Source of the DNA: Halanaerobiaceae bacterium
Lineage (GTDB): Bacteria > Bacillota > Halanaerobiia > Halanaerobiales > Halarsenatibacteraceae
Assembly (NCBI GenBank): GCA_003554685.1
Contig: PWHA01000047.1
Location: forward strand, 1 to 6,842
Length of the DNA stretch: 6,842 nt
Direction: 5' to 3'
Part shown: positions 1-6,067 of the stretch, one piece after another
Position numbering within the stretch: the stretch's first letter is position 1
Layout of the letters: each line of letters starts with the position of its first letter
Program-made: the position numbers and the translations under genes
Notes under the pieces: model-generated
Seen by the model: the letters and a program-made list of their open reading frames with translations, nothing else
What the model was told of the DNA's origin: nothing
Database searches by the model: none

Positions 1-638
1 CTGCAGAATTTGACCGGATTGAAGAGGATATGAAGCAGTTAGTCACAGCAGTGGGTGAATGTCTGGAAAAATCGCTGGATTCTGTCTGCAAATATCTCGC
101 TGAAGGTGAAACTGAAGAGGTAAAAAAGCTGACTGAAATCACACACCGGAAAGAAAGCGAGGCCGATGATTACCGCCGGAAAATAATCCAGAATATCCTC
201 AAGGGAAAGCTTATGCCCCATACCAGAAGTGATATGCTGCAGCTGATAGAGTCAATCGATGATATTGCCGATGCTGCCCAGGATATTCTTGACAGCATCA
301 TATTTCTGGGCTTGAAATTTGATCACCTAGACCGGGAGCAGATTAAAGAGATGCAGGAGCTGCTGCTCGAACAGTTTTCTCAGCTTACCCAGGGGGTTGA
401 ACTATTATTTGATGAGATGAATCAGGCCCTGGTCTATGCTCAGGAGCTGGAAGAGATCGAGTCCCAGCTGGATAGTATCGAAGAGGAGATCACCAGGAAA
501 ATTGGCCGGATAGAAGAACTTGATACAGCAGATAAGTTAGCCCATCGCGATCTGGTAAAAAATATATCCGATCTGGCAGATATCATAGAAAATGTGGGAG
601 ACAATATTGAAATGATTGTCTCAATGAGAAAGGGTTAA
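1..638 (+). CDS. DUF47 / PhoU-like phosphate transport accessory protein, 5' end cut by the window edge
   Basis: This is a cytoplasmic helical protein of the PhoU-like DUF47 (TIGR00153) family, usually encoded next to PiT phosphate transporters and thought to modulate them. The visible part is almost wholly alpha-helical and rich in Glu, Asp and Leu. The two family-type acidic stretches can be seen: HRKESEADDYRRKI about 40 residues after the Met at 30, and later SIDDIADAAQDILD, with a related LADIIENVGDNIEM at the C-terminus, as expected for metal-binding PhoU helices. A Met occurs at 30, but the frame stays open to the left edge (residues AEFDRIEED precede it), and family members normally start with about 10-20 further residues ending in a similar F..I...M segment. 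I therefore treat the gene as 5'-partial. The box before the Met at 30 is weak and too close. The stop is TAA at 636-638. The PiT gene follows after 85 nt with no terminator, so the two are probably one operon. Confidence 0.88.
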   Translation, partial: AEFDRIEEDMKQLVTAVGECLEKSLDSVCKYLAEGETEEVKKLTEITHRKESEADDYRRKIIQNILKGKLMPHTRSDMLQLIESIDDIADAAQDILDSIIFLGLKFDHLDREQIKEMQELLLEQFSQLTQGVELLFDEMNQALVYAQELEEIESQLDSIEEEITRKIGRIEELDTADKLAHRDLVKNISDLADIIENVGDNIEMIVSMRKG

Positions 639-709
639 AAAGCAGGAGTTTGAGTATAACAGCCAGAAACTAAAAATATACCAGACAGAAAATTAGAAGA
701 TAAGCAGCT

Positions 710-717
710 GGAGGAGG
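710..717 (+). promoter_or_regulatory. Ribosome binding site of the PiT gene
   Basis: GGAGGAGG lies 6 nt before the ATG at 724. It fixes the start of the transporter and implies efficient translation. Confidence 0.85.
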
Positions 718-723
718 CAAACT

Positions 724-1656
724 ATGTGGTATTTACTTTCCGGAATATATCTGGGTGGAACCCTGGGAGCCAATGATGCTGCCAATATCTTTGGTACTGC
801 TGTAATGACCCGGGTTATCAAATTTCACACTGCGGTGCTGCTGACCACCATTTTTGTGATAATCGGCTCCGGTCTGGAGGGCGCCGGAGGAATGGAAACT
901 CTGGGCCAGCTGGCCGATCAGACACTGCTAACAGCCTTTATCAGCTCGCTGGCTGCAGCCCTGACGGTTACTTTGATGACCCTGCTGGAGCTGCCGGTTT
1001 CCACCTCTCAGGCTGTGGTGGGTGCTATCATTGGCAGTAATCTCCTGGCCGGCAATGTGGACTTTGCCACCCTGCTGCCCATCATCAGCGCCTGGATCCT
1101 GACCCCGGTGGGTGCAATGATCATCGGTTATCTGCTTTATAAAGCATACATTCTTTTTATTGAAGATCGGCTATCCGGTATGAAAAGATTTGAAACCTTT
1201 GTCCGAATTGGCCTGATAGTCTCGGGAATCTACGGAGCCTATTCTTTAGGAGCCAATAATGTAGCCAATGTTATCGGTGTATTTGTGGAAGCCGGGATGT
1301 TCGAACCTCAGCTAGGAGGAGTTATTGGGGGAATGGCCATCGGTCTTGGGGTCGTTTACAGCAGAGGAGTAATGCACACGGTAGGCAAAAAAATTACCGG
1401 GTTAACGCCGCTGATGGCCCTGATAACGGTGCTGTCTCATTCCATCACCCTCTATATTTTTGCCCGAATTGGTATACCCGTATCCTCCTCCCAGGCCATC
1501 GTGGGGGCCGTCCTAGGAGTAGGTCTGGTAAAAGGAGTCAATATGCTGGACTGGAGCATAACCCGGAAAATTCTCTTTGGCTGGCTGGGAACCCCCACCG
1601 TGGCCCTGGTGGTCGGTATTATCTTAAATCAGATAGCCTTCTGGCTGCTGTTTTAA
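724..1656 (+). CDS. pit: PiT-family inorganic phosphate transporter
   Basis: This integral membrane permease imports inorganic phosphate (family: cation/phosphate symport, PF01384). At 310 residues it is a compact member. The inverted duplication typical of the family is visible. GANDAANIFG at residues 15-24 is repeated as GANNVANVIG at 176-185, and PVSTSQAVVGAIIG at 91-104 is repeated as PVSSSQAIVGAVLG at 252-265. The Asp of the first signature is Asn in the second. A short charged cytoplasmic loop (about residues 146-160) separates the halves, and most of the rest is hydrophobic helices. The start is well supported: GGAGGAGG at 710-717 lies 6 nt before the ATG. The upstream DUF47 gene is the usual partner of PiT, which supports phosphate rather than another anion such as sulfate, though a substrate difference cannot be excluded from sequence alone. 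Confidence 0.94.
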   Translation: MWYLLSGIYLGGTLGANDAANIFGTAVMTRVIKFHTAVLLTTIFVIIGSGLEGAGGMETLGQLADQTLLTAFISSLAAALTVTLMTLLELPVSTSQAVVGAIIGSNLLAGNVDFATLLPIISAWILTPVGAMIIGYLLYKAYILFIEDRLSGMKRFETFVRIGLIVSGIYGAYSLGANNVANVIGVFVEAGMFEPQLGGVIGGMAIGLGVVYSRGVMHTVGKKITGLTPLMALITVLSHSITLYIFARIGIPVSSSQAIVGAVLGVGLVKGVNMLDWSITRKILFGWLGTPTVALVVGIILNQIAFWLLF

Positions 1657-1691
1657 ACCAGACCAGGCAAGTAAAAATGAGGTGAACGGAA

Positions 1692-1910
1692 ATGTACTAT
1701 GCTGGAATTGGCAGCCGGACGACCCCGGCTGAAATTCTTGATTTAATGAAAAAAATTGCTCAAAGGGCAGCCCGGCAGGGCTGGATCCTGCGCGGCGGGG
1801 CTGCCCCGGGAGCCGATACCGCCTTTGAAAGGAGTGCGGATGCTGCCCGGGGAGAAAAGGAAATATACCTGCCCTATGAGGATTATCGCGGCCGCTCGGC
1901 CAGCCATTTT
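1692..1910 (+). pseudogene. Truncated SLOG / DprA-like Rossmann-fold gene (N-terminal part only)
   Basis: The first 73 residues resemble the N-terminus of SLOG-superfamily proteins common in phages and scattered in bacteria: MYYAGIGSR at 1-9, a helix to about 30, then LRGGAAPGADTAFE at 33-46 (the glycine-rich nucleotide-binding loop) and KEIYLPYEDYRG at 56-67. Full-length members, as I recall them, run to roughly 170 residues. Here family resemblance ends at about 1890-1910, exactly where the sequence becomes the 3' end of the minus-strand amidohydrolase, whose stop is at 1883-1885. The plus frame stays open to a stop at 2187-2189, but residues 74-165 are antisense to the amidohydrolase and are Ser/Thr/Pro/Lys-rich with no fold-like pattern. 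The gene therefore looks truncated by a rearrangement. Its SD, GAGGTGA at 1679-1685, is 6 nt before the ATG and only 35 nt separate it from the PiT stop, so it may still be transcribed and translated as a 165-residue chimera. Function is unknown; proteins of this fold bind nucleotides or nucleic acids. Confidence 0.65.
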
Positions 1911-3094
1911 AGGGCTACAGCAGTAAAAAGGGCAGCCCCTATCCAGAAAACATCCTCATCCACATCAAACTCAGAGTTATGGTGGGGAGCATCCGTTCCC
2001 TTATCCGGATTCACACTGCCCAGGCCAAAGAAGGTTCCTGGAACCTCCTGGAGAAAGAAAGCCATATCCTCTCCTCCCATGGTAGGCCGACTGATTTCCA
2101 CAACATTTTCCTCTCTCAGCATTTCCCCGGCTGTTTCAATAAAAAGATCGGTAAAGTCAGCATCATTTTCCAGCACCGGTGGCCCGTAGGTATACTCAAA
2201 TTCATAATCCGCGCCCATTTCCAGACAAACTCCCTCAATTACATCTTCAATAAATTCAGGTAGCTGCTCCCGGGTCTTTGAACTTAAACTGCGAACTGTA
2301 CCGGAAAGTTCTGCCTCTTCAGCAATAATATTAAAGGCCGATCCGGCCCGGAATTCACCTATGCTGACCACCGCTGAATCCAGCGGATCAATCCGCCGGC
2401 TGACAATATTCTGCAGAGAGGATACTACCTCGGCTCCCACAACCAGAGCATCAACTGTCTCCTGGGGCTTGGCCCCGTGACCTCCTTTACCCCGGATTCT
2501 AATGTTAATTTTATCGGCAGCCGCCATTAAAGGCCCCTTCCTGTAACCCACCTGACCGCTGGGCAGCGACCAGATGCTGCCGATATGGGTGCCAATAATG
2601 GCATCAACTTCGGGTTCATCAGTAAATACCCCCTCTTTCAGCATGGCCTCTGCACCTTCGCCAATCTCCTCGGCCGGCTGGAATATAAATTTCACCAGAC
2701 CGGAGAAACTGCTGCGATACTCCTGCAAAAGTCGGGCTGCTCCCAGGACCATGGCCATATGGGCATCATGACCGCAACCGTGCATTTTACCCTCATGCTG
2801 CGAGGCATAATCCCTGCTGCTGCTTTCCTGAAGATTGAGGGCATCCATATCAGTCCTGATGGCAATTGTTTTCTCTTCCGAAGCTTCCTGCTCCCCCCGG
2901 ATGACCGCAGCAAATCCGCTGCCACCATAGTTCTTCTTGATCTCAACCTCCAGTTCTTGAAGTCTTTCTTTGAGATAGGTTTCTGTTACCGGCAGGTCAA
3001 AACCGGTTTCCGGATGCTGGTGAAGATACCGCCGCCATTCAACAATCTCCTGATTGATTTCCTGCGCCTTCTTTTTAATCTCATCTGGATTCAT
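1883..3094 (-). CDS. M20D-family metal-dependent amidohydrolase (N-acyl amino acid / hippurate hydrolase type)
   Basis: This is a cytoplasmic enzyme predicted to hydrolyse an amide bond such as that of an N-acyl-L-amino acid; the exact substrate cannot be read from the sequence. At 403 residues it is full length. Landmarks in order are RRYLHQHPETGF (21-32), the IAIRTDMDAL strand (77-86), HGCGHD (105-110; C107 and H109 as metal ligands), FQPAEE (138-143; the Glu pair), GTH (168-170; a further metal His), the dimerisation/lid domain beginning at GKGGHGAKP (202-210), GTVRSL (265-270), PTMGGEDMAFF (337-347) and the final metal His in APHHNSEFDVDED (369-381). All expected catalytic residues are present. 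The Cys ligand marks the M20D branch (hippurate, IAA-amino acid and N-acetyl-diaminopimelate type) rather than dipeptidases. The start is ATG at 3094; no other start lies in frame upstream near the SD, and the N-terminus fits the family. The SD is unusually far away (separate entry). A TetR-type gene is divergent. The 3' end overlaps the truncated SLOG gene and no terminator follows. Confidence 0.93.
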   Translation of the reverse strand: MNPDEIKKKAQEINQEIVEWRRYLHQHPETGFDLPVTETYLKERLQELEVEIKKNYGGSGFAAVIRGEQEASEEKTIAIRTDMDALNLQESSSRDYASQHEGKMHGCGHDAHMAMVLGAARLLQEYRSSFSGLVKFIFQPAEEIGEGAEAMLKEGVFTDEPEVDAIIGTHIGSIWSLPSGQVGYRKGPLMAAADKINIRIRGKGGHGAKPQETVDALVVGAEVVSSLQNIVSRRIDPLDSAVVSIGEFRAGSAFNIIAEEAELSGTVRSLSSKTREQLPEFIEDVIEGVCLEMGADYEFEYTYGPPVLENDADFTDLFIETAGEMLREENVVEISRPTMGGEDMAFFLQEVPGTFFGLGSVNPDKGTDAPHHNSEFDVDEDVFWIGAALFTAVALKWLAERPR

Positions 3095-3100
3095 ATGTGT

Positions 3101-3120
3101 GCCGTTATCGGCCTTCCTCC
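3101..3120 (-). promoter_or_regulatory. Split ribosome binding site: SD box, hairpin, then start codon
   Basis: Read on the minus strand, GGAGG (3116-3120) is followed by AAG, then GCCG-ATAA-CGGC (3112-3101), then ACACAT and the ATG. The SD lies 21 nt from the start codon in linear terms, too far for normal initiation. The perfect 4-bp GC stem with its ATAA loop would remove 12 nt and leave 9 nt, an optimal distance. No in-frame ATG, GTG or TTG lies between the SD and the ATG. The geometry is visible in the sequence; that it works this way is inference. Confidence 0.55.
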
Positions 3121-3141
3121 TTTTTATTAAAAGATTTCTAT

Positions 3142-3210
3142 TTAAGTAATTCTTTGTCCGGCATTAAAAACCTTTAATACAAAAAAATAAACCTTGTACA
3201 CCTCTGACAT
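3142..3210 (-). CDS. Candidate 22-residue small ORF / leader peptide before the amidohydrolase
   Basis: AAAGGAG (3220-3226) lies 9 nt before an ATG at 3210, which opens 22 codons ending in TAA at 3142-3144. The peptide begins MSEVYKVYFFVLKVFNAG and ends QRIT. It is mildly basic with a short hydrophobic stretch (VYFFVLKVF) and no recognised family. The SD is good in both sequence and spacing, better placed than the one of the amidohydrolase start itself, which makes chance less likely. It ends 47 nt before the amidohydrolase ATG in the same orientation, so it could be a regulatory leader peptide or simply a small gene co-transcribed with it. It has no run of a single amino acid that would mark classic attenuation. 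Confidence 0.4.
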   Translation of the reverse strand: MSEVYKVYFFVLKVFNAGQRIT

Positions 3211-3248
3211 TTAAATCAGCTCCTTTAGTGAATTTTTTTTCTAATTAA

Positions 3249-3362
3249 TCATCCTATGATATTTAAAATATGATTATATAAAACTAAATAATTTACCTGT
3301 GCCTGTGTTTGCTGTTGTGTCAAAGATTTTCGACCTGATATGACTACCGCCAGCAGCAGCAA
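3249..3362 (-). CDS. Weak candidate 37-residue small ORF in the divergent spacer
   Basis: A TTG at 3362 opens 37 codons ending in TGA at 3249-3251. The N-terminal part is MLLLAVVISGRKS, a short hydrophobic segment followed by basic residues. A Gln/Thr stretch (SLTQQQTQAQV) comes next, then a tail rich in Leu, Asn and Tyr. An AAGG lies just before the TTG but is very close. The first half covers a locally GC-richer island (about 3300-3360) in an otherwise AT-rich spacer, which is why I record it. The second half looks like AT-rich noise and holds a TATAAT box, so a coding reading and a promoter reading compete. It may equally be a gene remnant. Confidence 0.2.
   Translation of the reverse strand: MLLLAVVISGRKSLTQQQTQAQVNYLVLYNHILNIIG
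3256..3274. promoter_or_regulatory. Near-palindrome at the -10 region, possible operator
   Basis: The arms ATGATATTT and AAATATGAT pair at 8 of 9 positions around a single central A. It overlaps or abuts the TATAAT at 3273-3278, the position expected for a repressor site, and a TetR-family gene is divergent from here. Size is right for a TetR operator. The DNA is AT-rich, so such symmetry can arise by chance. Confidence 0.25.
3273..3278 (-). promoter_or_regulatory. Possible -10 box for the small ORF / amidohydrolase transcript
   Basis: A perfect TATAAT occurs on the minus strand. Transcription from it would start near 3266, upstream of the small ORF at 3210 and the amidohydrolase. No good -35 box stands 16-18 nt upstream (the sequence there is a CACAGG type), so support is only the -10 match in AT-rich DNA. 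Confidence 0.3.
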
Positions 3363-3378
3363 AAAACCTTAATTTTAA

Positions 3379-3519
3379 CTGTTATGCTTGCATTTTAGCA
3401 CAATTTATTGTATTCTTAAAATGAATTTTCTCCGATATAGTGAGCAATAGTACCATCATTTTGCGACATATTTAACAAGTTTTTTGGCCATTATAATATT
3501 ACTAGGAGAGGGTAATTTT
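3379..3519 (+). promoter_or_regulatory. Upstream region of the TetR-family gene; weak promoter candidates
   Basis: Two weak candidates are visible. TTGCAT (3388-3393) and TATTCT (3411-3416) are separated by an ideal 17 nt but match consensus poorly. A perfect TATAAT at 3492-3497 lacks a -35 box and would start transcription at about the SD itself. The rest of the stretch is AT-rich with nothing else recognisable. Confidence 0.25.
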
Positions 3520-4221
3520 ATGATTGAATTTGACCAGAAAGATATTAAAAAAATCCGGACCATCAAAGTTTTTATTGATGCTGCCTCCCAGATTATCGAA
3601 GAAGAGGACATCGAAAGTGTAACAATTAGAAAGGTAGCAAAGATTGCCGGTTACAACAGCGCTACCATCTACAACTATTTTGATAACTGCAATCAGCTTA
3701 TTTTCTTTGCTGCCACCAAATTTCTTAAAGATTATGTCCAGGAAATGCCGGGCTATATTGCCCGGGGAGAAAATGAACTGGAAAAACTGATCCTGATGTG
3801 GGAATGCTTTTGCCTCCATTCCTTCCGCAAACCTAAAATATTTTACGCCATCTTTGCCGATGACATCGGCGGCCGACCCGGAAACCTGTTAAAAAATTAC
3901 TATCAGCTCTACCCTGAAGACCTGGGCAGCCCGCCGGAAGAATTAATACCCATGCTGGTTGAAACCAGACTATCTCGCCGCACCTCAATTTCCATGGAAC
4001 CGGTGCTGGAAGCAGGTTTTTTCTCCGAGGAGACGGCTTCAGAGATAGATGAAGAAATACGTCTGGTTTATCATGGCATGCTGTCCCTGATCATCAACAA
4101 AAGAATTAAATGCGAACCGGAGGAGGCCACCAAGCGCATCATGAGGCATATCAGGAGAATATTTTATTATGCCGTAGAAAGGGAAAACCAGAACCAAAAA
4201 GAAAAAACCCCGGTTAGCTAG
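3520..4221 (+). CDS. TetR/AcrR-family transcriptional regulator
   Basis: This is a DNA-binding regulator, normally a dimeric repressor released by a small ligand. The N-terminal helix-turn-helix domain is clear: IKVFIDAASQIIEEEDIESVTIRKVAKIAGYNSATIYNYF (15-54 of 233) has the helix 1 pattern, the TIRKVAKIAG helix, and the SATIYNYF recognition helix ending in the usual Tyr-x-Tyr-Phe. The rest is helical, ligand-binding and not assignable. Four Cys occur (C57, C96, C98, C198), two of them in WECFC, without an obvious metal motif. I chose the ATG at 3520 because AGGAGAGGG (3504-3512) precedes it by 7 nt. A TTG at 3484 would add 12 residues that include that SD sequence. The gene is divergent from the amidohydrolase and convergent with the LctP-type permease. 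By the usual TetR pattern, the divergent amidohydrolase and itself are the first target candidates. A terminator follows at 4330-4360. Confidence 0.9.
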   Translation: MIEFDQKDIKKIRTIKVFIDAASQIIEEEDIESVTIRKVAKIAGYNSATIYNYFDNCNQLIFFAATKFLKDYVQEMPGYIARGENELEKLILMWECFCLHSFRKPKIFYAIFADDIGGRPGNLLKNYYQLYPEDLGSPPEELIPMLVETRLSRRTSISMEPVLEAGFFSEETASEIDEEIRLVYHGMLSLIINKRIKCEPEEATKRIMRHIRRIFYYAVERENQNQKEKTPVS

Positions 4222-4223
4222 GT

Positions 4224-4265
4224 TAAACTTTAGTAAGCTTAAGCTAATTATTCAAATAAAGTTTA
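4224..4265. repeat. Inverted repeat after the TetR-family gene
   Basis: TAAACTTTA (4224-4232) and TAAAGTTTA (4257-4265) are perfect 9-nt inverted copies with 24 nt between them, and the loop contains a second palindrome, AGCTTAAGCT. It begins 3 nt after the stop codon. A run of T-rich DNA follows, but the stem is AT-rich, so it is at best a weak transcript-end structure or an mRNA-stabilising stem. Confidence 0.35.
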
Positions 4266-4329
4266 CATCTTTTTTATATCTTTTTTAAAAGCAACAGTCA
4301 GAATAACCGCATTTGAGCAGTAAAACCTT

Positions 4330-4360
4330 AAAAAACTGCCCCTAGAAGGGCAGTTTTTTT
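4330..4360. terminator. Bidirectional Rho-independent terminator
   Basis: The stem AAAAAACTGCCC (4330-4341) pairs perfectly with GGGCAGTTTTTT (4348-4359) around a CTAGAA loop. On the plus strand 7 T follow CAG (4354-4360); on the minus strand the A run gives a 6-U tail. It can therefore end both the TetR-family transcript and the converging minus-strand transcript, either from the permease gene or from the promoter at 4414-4442. Confidence 0.88.
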
Positions 4361-4413
4361 ATTGTCAGATTTTATTTGCCGGCAGCCTCCTCCAGCACTT
4401 TTTTATCAATTAA

Positions 4414-4442
4414 ATCTTAATATTATCATGTTTACTTGTCAA
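4414..4442 (-). promoter_or_regulatory. Candidate promoter of a short minus-strand RNA
   Basis: On the minus strand a perfect TTGACA (4442-4437) is followed after exactly 17 nt by TAAGAT (4419-4414, 4 of 6 matches). Transcription would begin near 4407 and meet the terminator ending at about 4330, giving an RNA of roughly 75-80 nt. No gene of normal size lies in that span. A frame there reads DLIDKKVLEEAAGK then TAA (4374-4376), without a start or SD, and could be the tail of a lost gene. Confidence 0.35.
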
Positions 4443-4498
4443 TCATTATTGCATTATTTAACACAATTTTTTAATTAATTTTTCACTAATCAGCTTTT

Positions 4499-6064
4499 TT
4501 AAAACAGCAGAGTCAACAGACCGGTTATTACCCCTACCAGACCGGCGCTGAGTAAAGTATAACCGAGACAACGCCTCAGAAGCAGTCCCTCAGACCCCTC
4601 TTCCCCGGCAGTTGCTGTCCCCAGCACAATCTTTGCCGGAGCCACAGCCGAACCTAAAGAGCCCCCTACGGTCTGAGCCGCAGCCAGCAGCAGCGGAGAA
4701 ACTTCCAGAATCCCGGCAATCTCATTCTGCAATCCTCCAAACAAAACATTAGAACTGGTATTACTGCCGGTCAGAAAGGCTCCCAGCACACCTACAAAGG
4801 GGGAGAAAAAGGGAAAGGCCCTGCCGGTAAAACCTGCCAGTCCCCGGGCAAAGGCATAAATCATGCCGGAGTAGTTCATAACCCCGGCAAGCAGCATTAA
4901 TAGCAAAAGGCTAAGGGCAGATCTCTGCAGCTGCTGCCAGCTGTCAGCAAAAATCTTCTTCCAGTCCCGAAGATTTAACCTGTCAGCCTGCTGCAGAAAA
5001 AATCCTCCCAGAAAAGCTGAGAGCAGCAGCAGCATAAAGGGATGGCCAGCGAGATTTATCGCTGCATAATTTTCAGCTGCCGCTACCTCATACCCCCTGG
5101 CTGTAACAAAACCGGAGAAGCTAAAACCATACTCCGCCCCGGCCAGCAGCTTCTGCAGGGGAGGAAGCTGGGCTGCCGGGACGATAACCAGTAAAATAAA
5201 GTAGGGCAGCAGGGACTGAACAATATCCTTGTACTTAAGGCCCTCTCCCTTTTTCTGCTGAATCTGGTTTTCTGGTTCCGGAAAGATATCGACCCTCCAG
5301 AACCAGAGGCAGCAGATACTCCCGATAAATCCGGCAGCAAAGGTGGCCAGATGGGGCAGATACAAACCGGCCAGCAGGGCCTGAACACCTGACATTATCA
5401 TTCCCAGCAGGAAAATCCTGCAGGCTGAGCTTTTTACCCGGGTCCAGCCTCCATAAAGCCAGGCAACTCCCAGACCGGTGCTCCAGATGGCAGGCAGAAA
5501 AAGGCCTACCGCTGTCAGACCCAGAGCAGCTGCCGGCAGGCCGGTCACTAGATTCAGAGCATAGAAGGAAGAACCCATGGAGCCAAAGCTGATCGACCAG
5601 GAATGACCGATTAAAACCGCAGCCAGGGCCAGCAGGGGATTGTAGCCCAGACCAACCAGGAGAGATCCCACCACTGCCACCGGCACCCCGAAACCTGAAA
5701 CTCCCTGAATAAAGGACGAGACCACCCAGCTCAAAAAAAGCAGCAGCCAGAATCCGGGCTGCTGTCCTTCTGCCAGAAAGAAGGTTTTCAGCCGCGAGAA
5801 TCCCCCCGAAACCTCCACCACATTATAGAGAAAAATCGCTCCGGAAACTATTAAGATAATAAAAAGACTCATTGCTGCCCCCCGGGCCAGGGCATTAAAG
5901 AGCTGAGCTGGAGTTAGGCCGTAAACAGAAAGGGCCAGGGCTGCTGCCGGCAATAAAGCCAGCAGAGCTGCCAGACGGTAGTTCATTTTCAGTCCGGCCA
6001 TCAGCAGAAAGAGAATAATTAGAGGTATAAGAGCTGATAAGATTATAGTAATATTTATTTCCAC
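4499..6064 (-). CDS. LctP-family (L-lactate permease type) transporter, divergent member
   Basis: This integral membrane carboxylate permease belongs to the LctP/LldP family (lactate, glycolate and related acids, probably proton-coupled). It has about 521 residues, near the usual 530-560, and a long series of hydrophobic helices. Numbered from the TTG at 6067, family landmarks are QGVSGFGVPVAVVG (121-134), SWSISFGSMGSS (156-167), VGVLGAFLTGSNTSSNVLFGGLQ (425-447), AAQTVGGSLGSAVAPAKI (463-480) and GTATAGEEGSEG (483-494). Compared with the classic pattern as I remember it (GSDTSSN and KMISPQSI), the Asp is Asn and the second motif reads SAVAPAKI, so the substrate may not be L-lactate. There is no ATG start. 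AGAGGAG (6073-6079) lies 8 nt before GTG at 6064 and 5 nt before TTG at 6067; I prefer GTG on spacing. No lactate dehydrogenase gene is next to it. Transcription probably ends at 4330-4360. Confidence 0.85.
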   Translation of the reverse strand: MEINITIILSALIPLIILFLLMAGLKMNYRLAALLALLPAAALALSVYGLTPAQLFNALARGAAMSLFIILIVSGAIFLYNVVEVSGGFSRLKTFFLAEGQQPGFWLLLFLSWVVSSFIQGVSGFGVPVAVVGSLLVGLGYNPLLALAAVLIGHSWSISFGSMGSSFYALNLVTGLPAAALGLTAVGLFLPAIWSTGLGVAWLYGGWTRVKSSACRIFLLGMIMSGVQALLAGLYLPHLATFAAGFIGSICCLWFWRVDIFPEPENQIQQKKGEGLKYKDIVQSLLPYFILLVIVPAAQLPPLQKLLAGAEYGFSFSGFVTARGYEVAAAENYAAINLAGHPFMLLLLSAFLGGFFLQQADRLNLRDWKKIFADSWQQLQRSALSLLLLMLLAGVMNYSGMIYAFARGLAGFTGRAFPFFSPFVGVLGAFLTGSNTSSNVLFGGLQNEIAGILEVSPLLLAAAQTVGGSLGSAVAPAKIVLGTATAGEEGSEGLLLRRCLGYTLLSAGLVGVITGLLTLLF

Positions 6065-6067
6065 CAA

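Noticed and set aside
1..6. CTGCAG (PstI site) exactly at the left edge, as a sign of a cloned fragment
   Set aside because: One restriction-type hexamer at an edge is easily chance; the right edge has no matching site.
1790..1815. GC-rich hairpin (GGGGCTGCCCC) as a terminator of the amidohydrolase transcript
   Set aside because: It lies inside the SLOG-like coding sequence and has no T run on either strand.
1979..2263. Plus-strand open frame inside the amidohydrolase 3' half
   Set aside because: No SD and low-complexity composition; a shadow of the minus-strand gene.
2585..3130. Long plus-strand open frame antisense to the amidohydrolase
   Set aside because: It lies opposite a full-length enzyme with all catalytic motifs, has no SD, and its translation shows no family pattern.
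3307..3361. TTTGCTGTTG / CAGCAGCAAA inverted repeat as a terminator
   Set aside because: The arms pair only with a G-U or mismatch, the loop is over 30 nt, and no T run follows on either strand.
3484..3519. TTG start 12 codons upstream of the TetR-family gene
   Set aside because: The extension would be encoded by the SD region itself; the ATG at 3520 has a strong SD at the right distance and fits the family N-terminus.
5083..5388. Alternative minus frame within the permease gene
   Set aside because: Cys/Pro/Ser-rich product typical of out-of-frame reading of a membrane protein gene.
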